Assembly: GCF_041224415.1 (NCBI RefSeq)
Contig: NZ_JBGFFE010000036.1
Coordinates: forward strand, 1 to 16,215
Reading direction: 5' to 3'
Source of the DNA: Clostridium_B lapidicellarium
GTDB lineage: Bacteria; Bacillota; Clostridia; Clostridiales; Clostridiaceae
Length of the DNA: 16,215 nucleotides
The position numbers and the translations under genes were made by a program. Numbering within the stretch: the first letter of the stretch is position 1; each line of letters opens with the position of its first letter. The notes below the pieces were generated by a model. It was not told where the DNA came from, searched no databases, and saw only the letters and a program-made list of their open reading frames with translations. Of the stretch, positions 15,634 through 16,215 are shown piece by piece.

Positions 15634-16215
15634 ATGAATAAAAATACCGTGAAAACTATAGGCGGCACTGCTGTATTTTCTCTTATAATATCTGCAGCTG
15701 TCCCTGTAATTCCTGTAAAAGCTTCAGAAAATCAGCTTGTTCAGCTGGGGGGCACAGATAGCTATGAAACTGCGGCCGCTGTTGCAGACTCTAATTGGAC
15801 TAGCAGTGATAATGTGATACTCGTATCCAGCGAAGGTTATGCAGATGCTATTAGTGCAGTGGTGCTTTCAAAACAGTTAAACGCACCGATACTTTTAACT
15901 GGAAGTTCCAGTTTAAACAGTACTACAAGTGATGAAATAAGTAAATTGAAACCAAAGAATATATATAATAGGTGGAGAATCGGTAATATCTGAGAGTGTG
16001 AGGACACAGCTGAGAAACAGTAATTATAATCTGGTTGAACTTTCCGGTAAAAACAGGTATGAGACCAATGCCGCTGTGGCAGGAGAACTTGTAAATCTTG
16101 GAGTGGATCCCTCAGATGTCATGATGGTAGGTGGAAGTGGATTCTCAGATGCTCTTTCTGCAGCACCGGCAGCAGCTGCAAAAGGACAGATATTATTACT
16201 GGCAAGCAACGACCA
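15634..16215 (+). pseudogene. Third CWB2 surface-protein gene, frameshifted, runs off the window
   Basis: The start ATG has GGAGG at 15618-15622. The signal peptide (KTIGGTAVFSLIISAAVPVI, then VKA) and first CWB2 repeat closely follow the 9793 protein. The first frame ends at a stop at 15991-15993, giving only 119 residues. The paralogue reads NIYIIGGE where this gene reads NIYNRWRI: the AT tract at 15959-15967 is 2 bp shorter than needed. From 15968 the corrected frame continues open to the window end with IGGESVISESVR, LSGKNRYETNAAVAGEL and GFSDALSAAPAAAAKG, that is, the second CWB2 repeat. The downstream sequence is well preserved, so the break is recent, reversible (slippage) or a sequencing error. 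Confidence 0.8.

Overview
The window looks like a cell-surface (S-layer) locus of a low-GC Gram-positive anaerobe, most likely a Clostridium sensu stricto relative. I base this on the strong A/T bias, consensus Shine-Dalgarno sites, CWB2 (PF04122) cell-wall-binding proteins, Ig-like surface repeats and a clostridial/bacillar-type S-layer assembly protein. All genes that I can support lie on the + strand. The species is not determined.

Layout. (1) Positions 2-2911 hold the 3' part of a large CWB2 surface protein with about seven Ig-like repeats and a distinct C-terminal module. (2) Positions 3202-7242 hold a 1346-aa secreted protein made of tandem Ig-like domains, with a strong signal peptide and no wall-binding domain; it is the best candidate for the bulk S-layer subunit. 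(3) Positions 7548-7890 hold a small frameshifted, probably lipoprotein, gene. (4) Positions 8051-8647 hold a membrane-anchored Big_2 protein whose last 70 or so residues are homologous to the C-terminal module of gene 1. (5) Positions 8777-9598 hold a protein with two SLAP domains, related to the S-layer assembly protein SlaP of Bacillus. (6) Positions 9793-13110 hold a complete CWB2 protein paralogous to gene 1 but lacking its C-terminal module. (7) Positions 13200-14280 form a gene-poor stretch with a strong terminator, a truncated group IIC intron directly behind it, a doubtful 46-aa ORF and AT-rich palindromes. (8) Positions 14285-14674 hold a stand-alone PAS domain resembling the sensor part of sigma-54 activators. 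(9) Positions 14892-15392 hold the C-terminal part of an Rpn-family nuclease behind a near-perfect promoter. (10) Positions 15634-16215 hold a third CWB2 paralogue, interrupted by a 2-bp contraction in a TA tract.

How it fits together (inference). The CWB2 proteins would attach to secondary wall polymers, the anchorless Ig-repeat protein would form the lattice, and the SLAP protein would help its secretion or assembly, perhaps with an accessory SecA2 outside the window. The small membrane protein carries the same terminal module as a wall protein and may act in assembly. The CWB2 genes arose by duplication, including their promoter/leader blocks. The second half of the window has accumulated fragments: intron, PAS, Rpn and frameshifted CWB2. 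It is also seeded with a family of GGGGACTGACCCC palindromes at gene ends.
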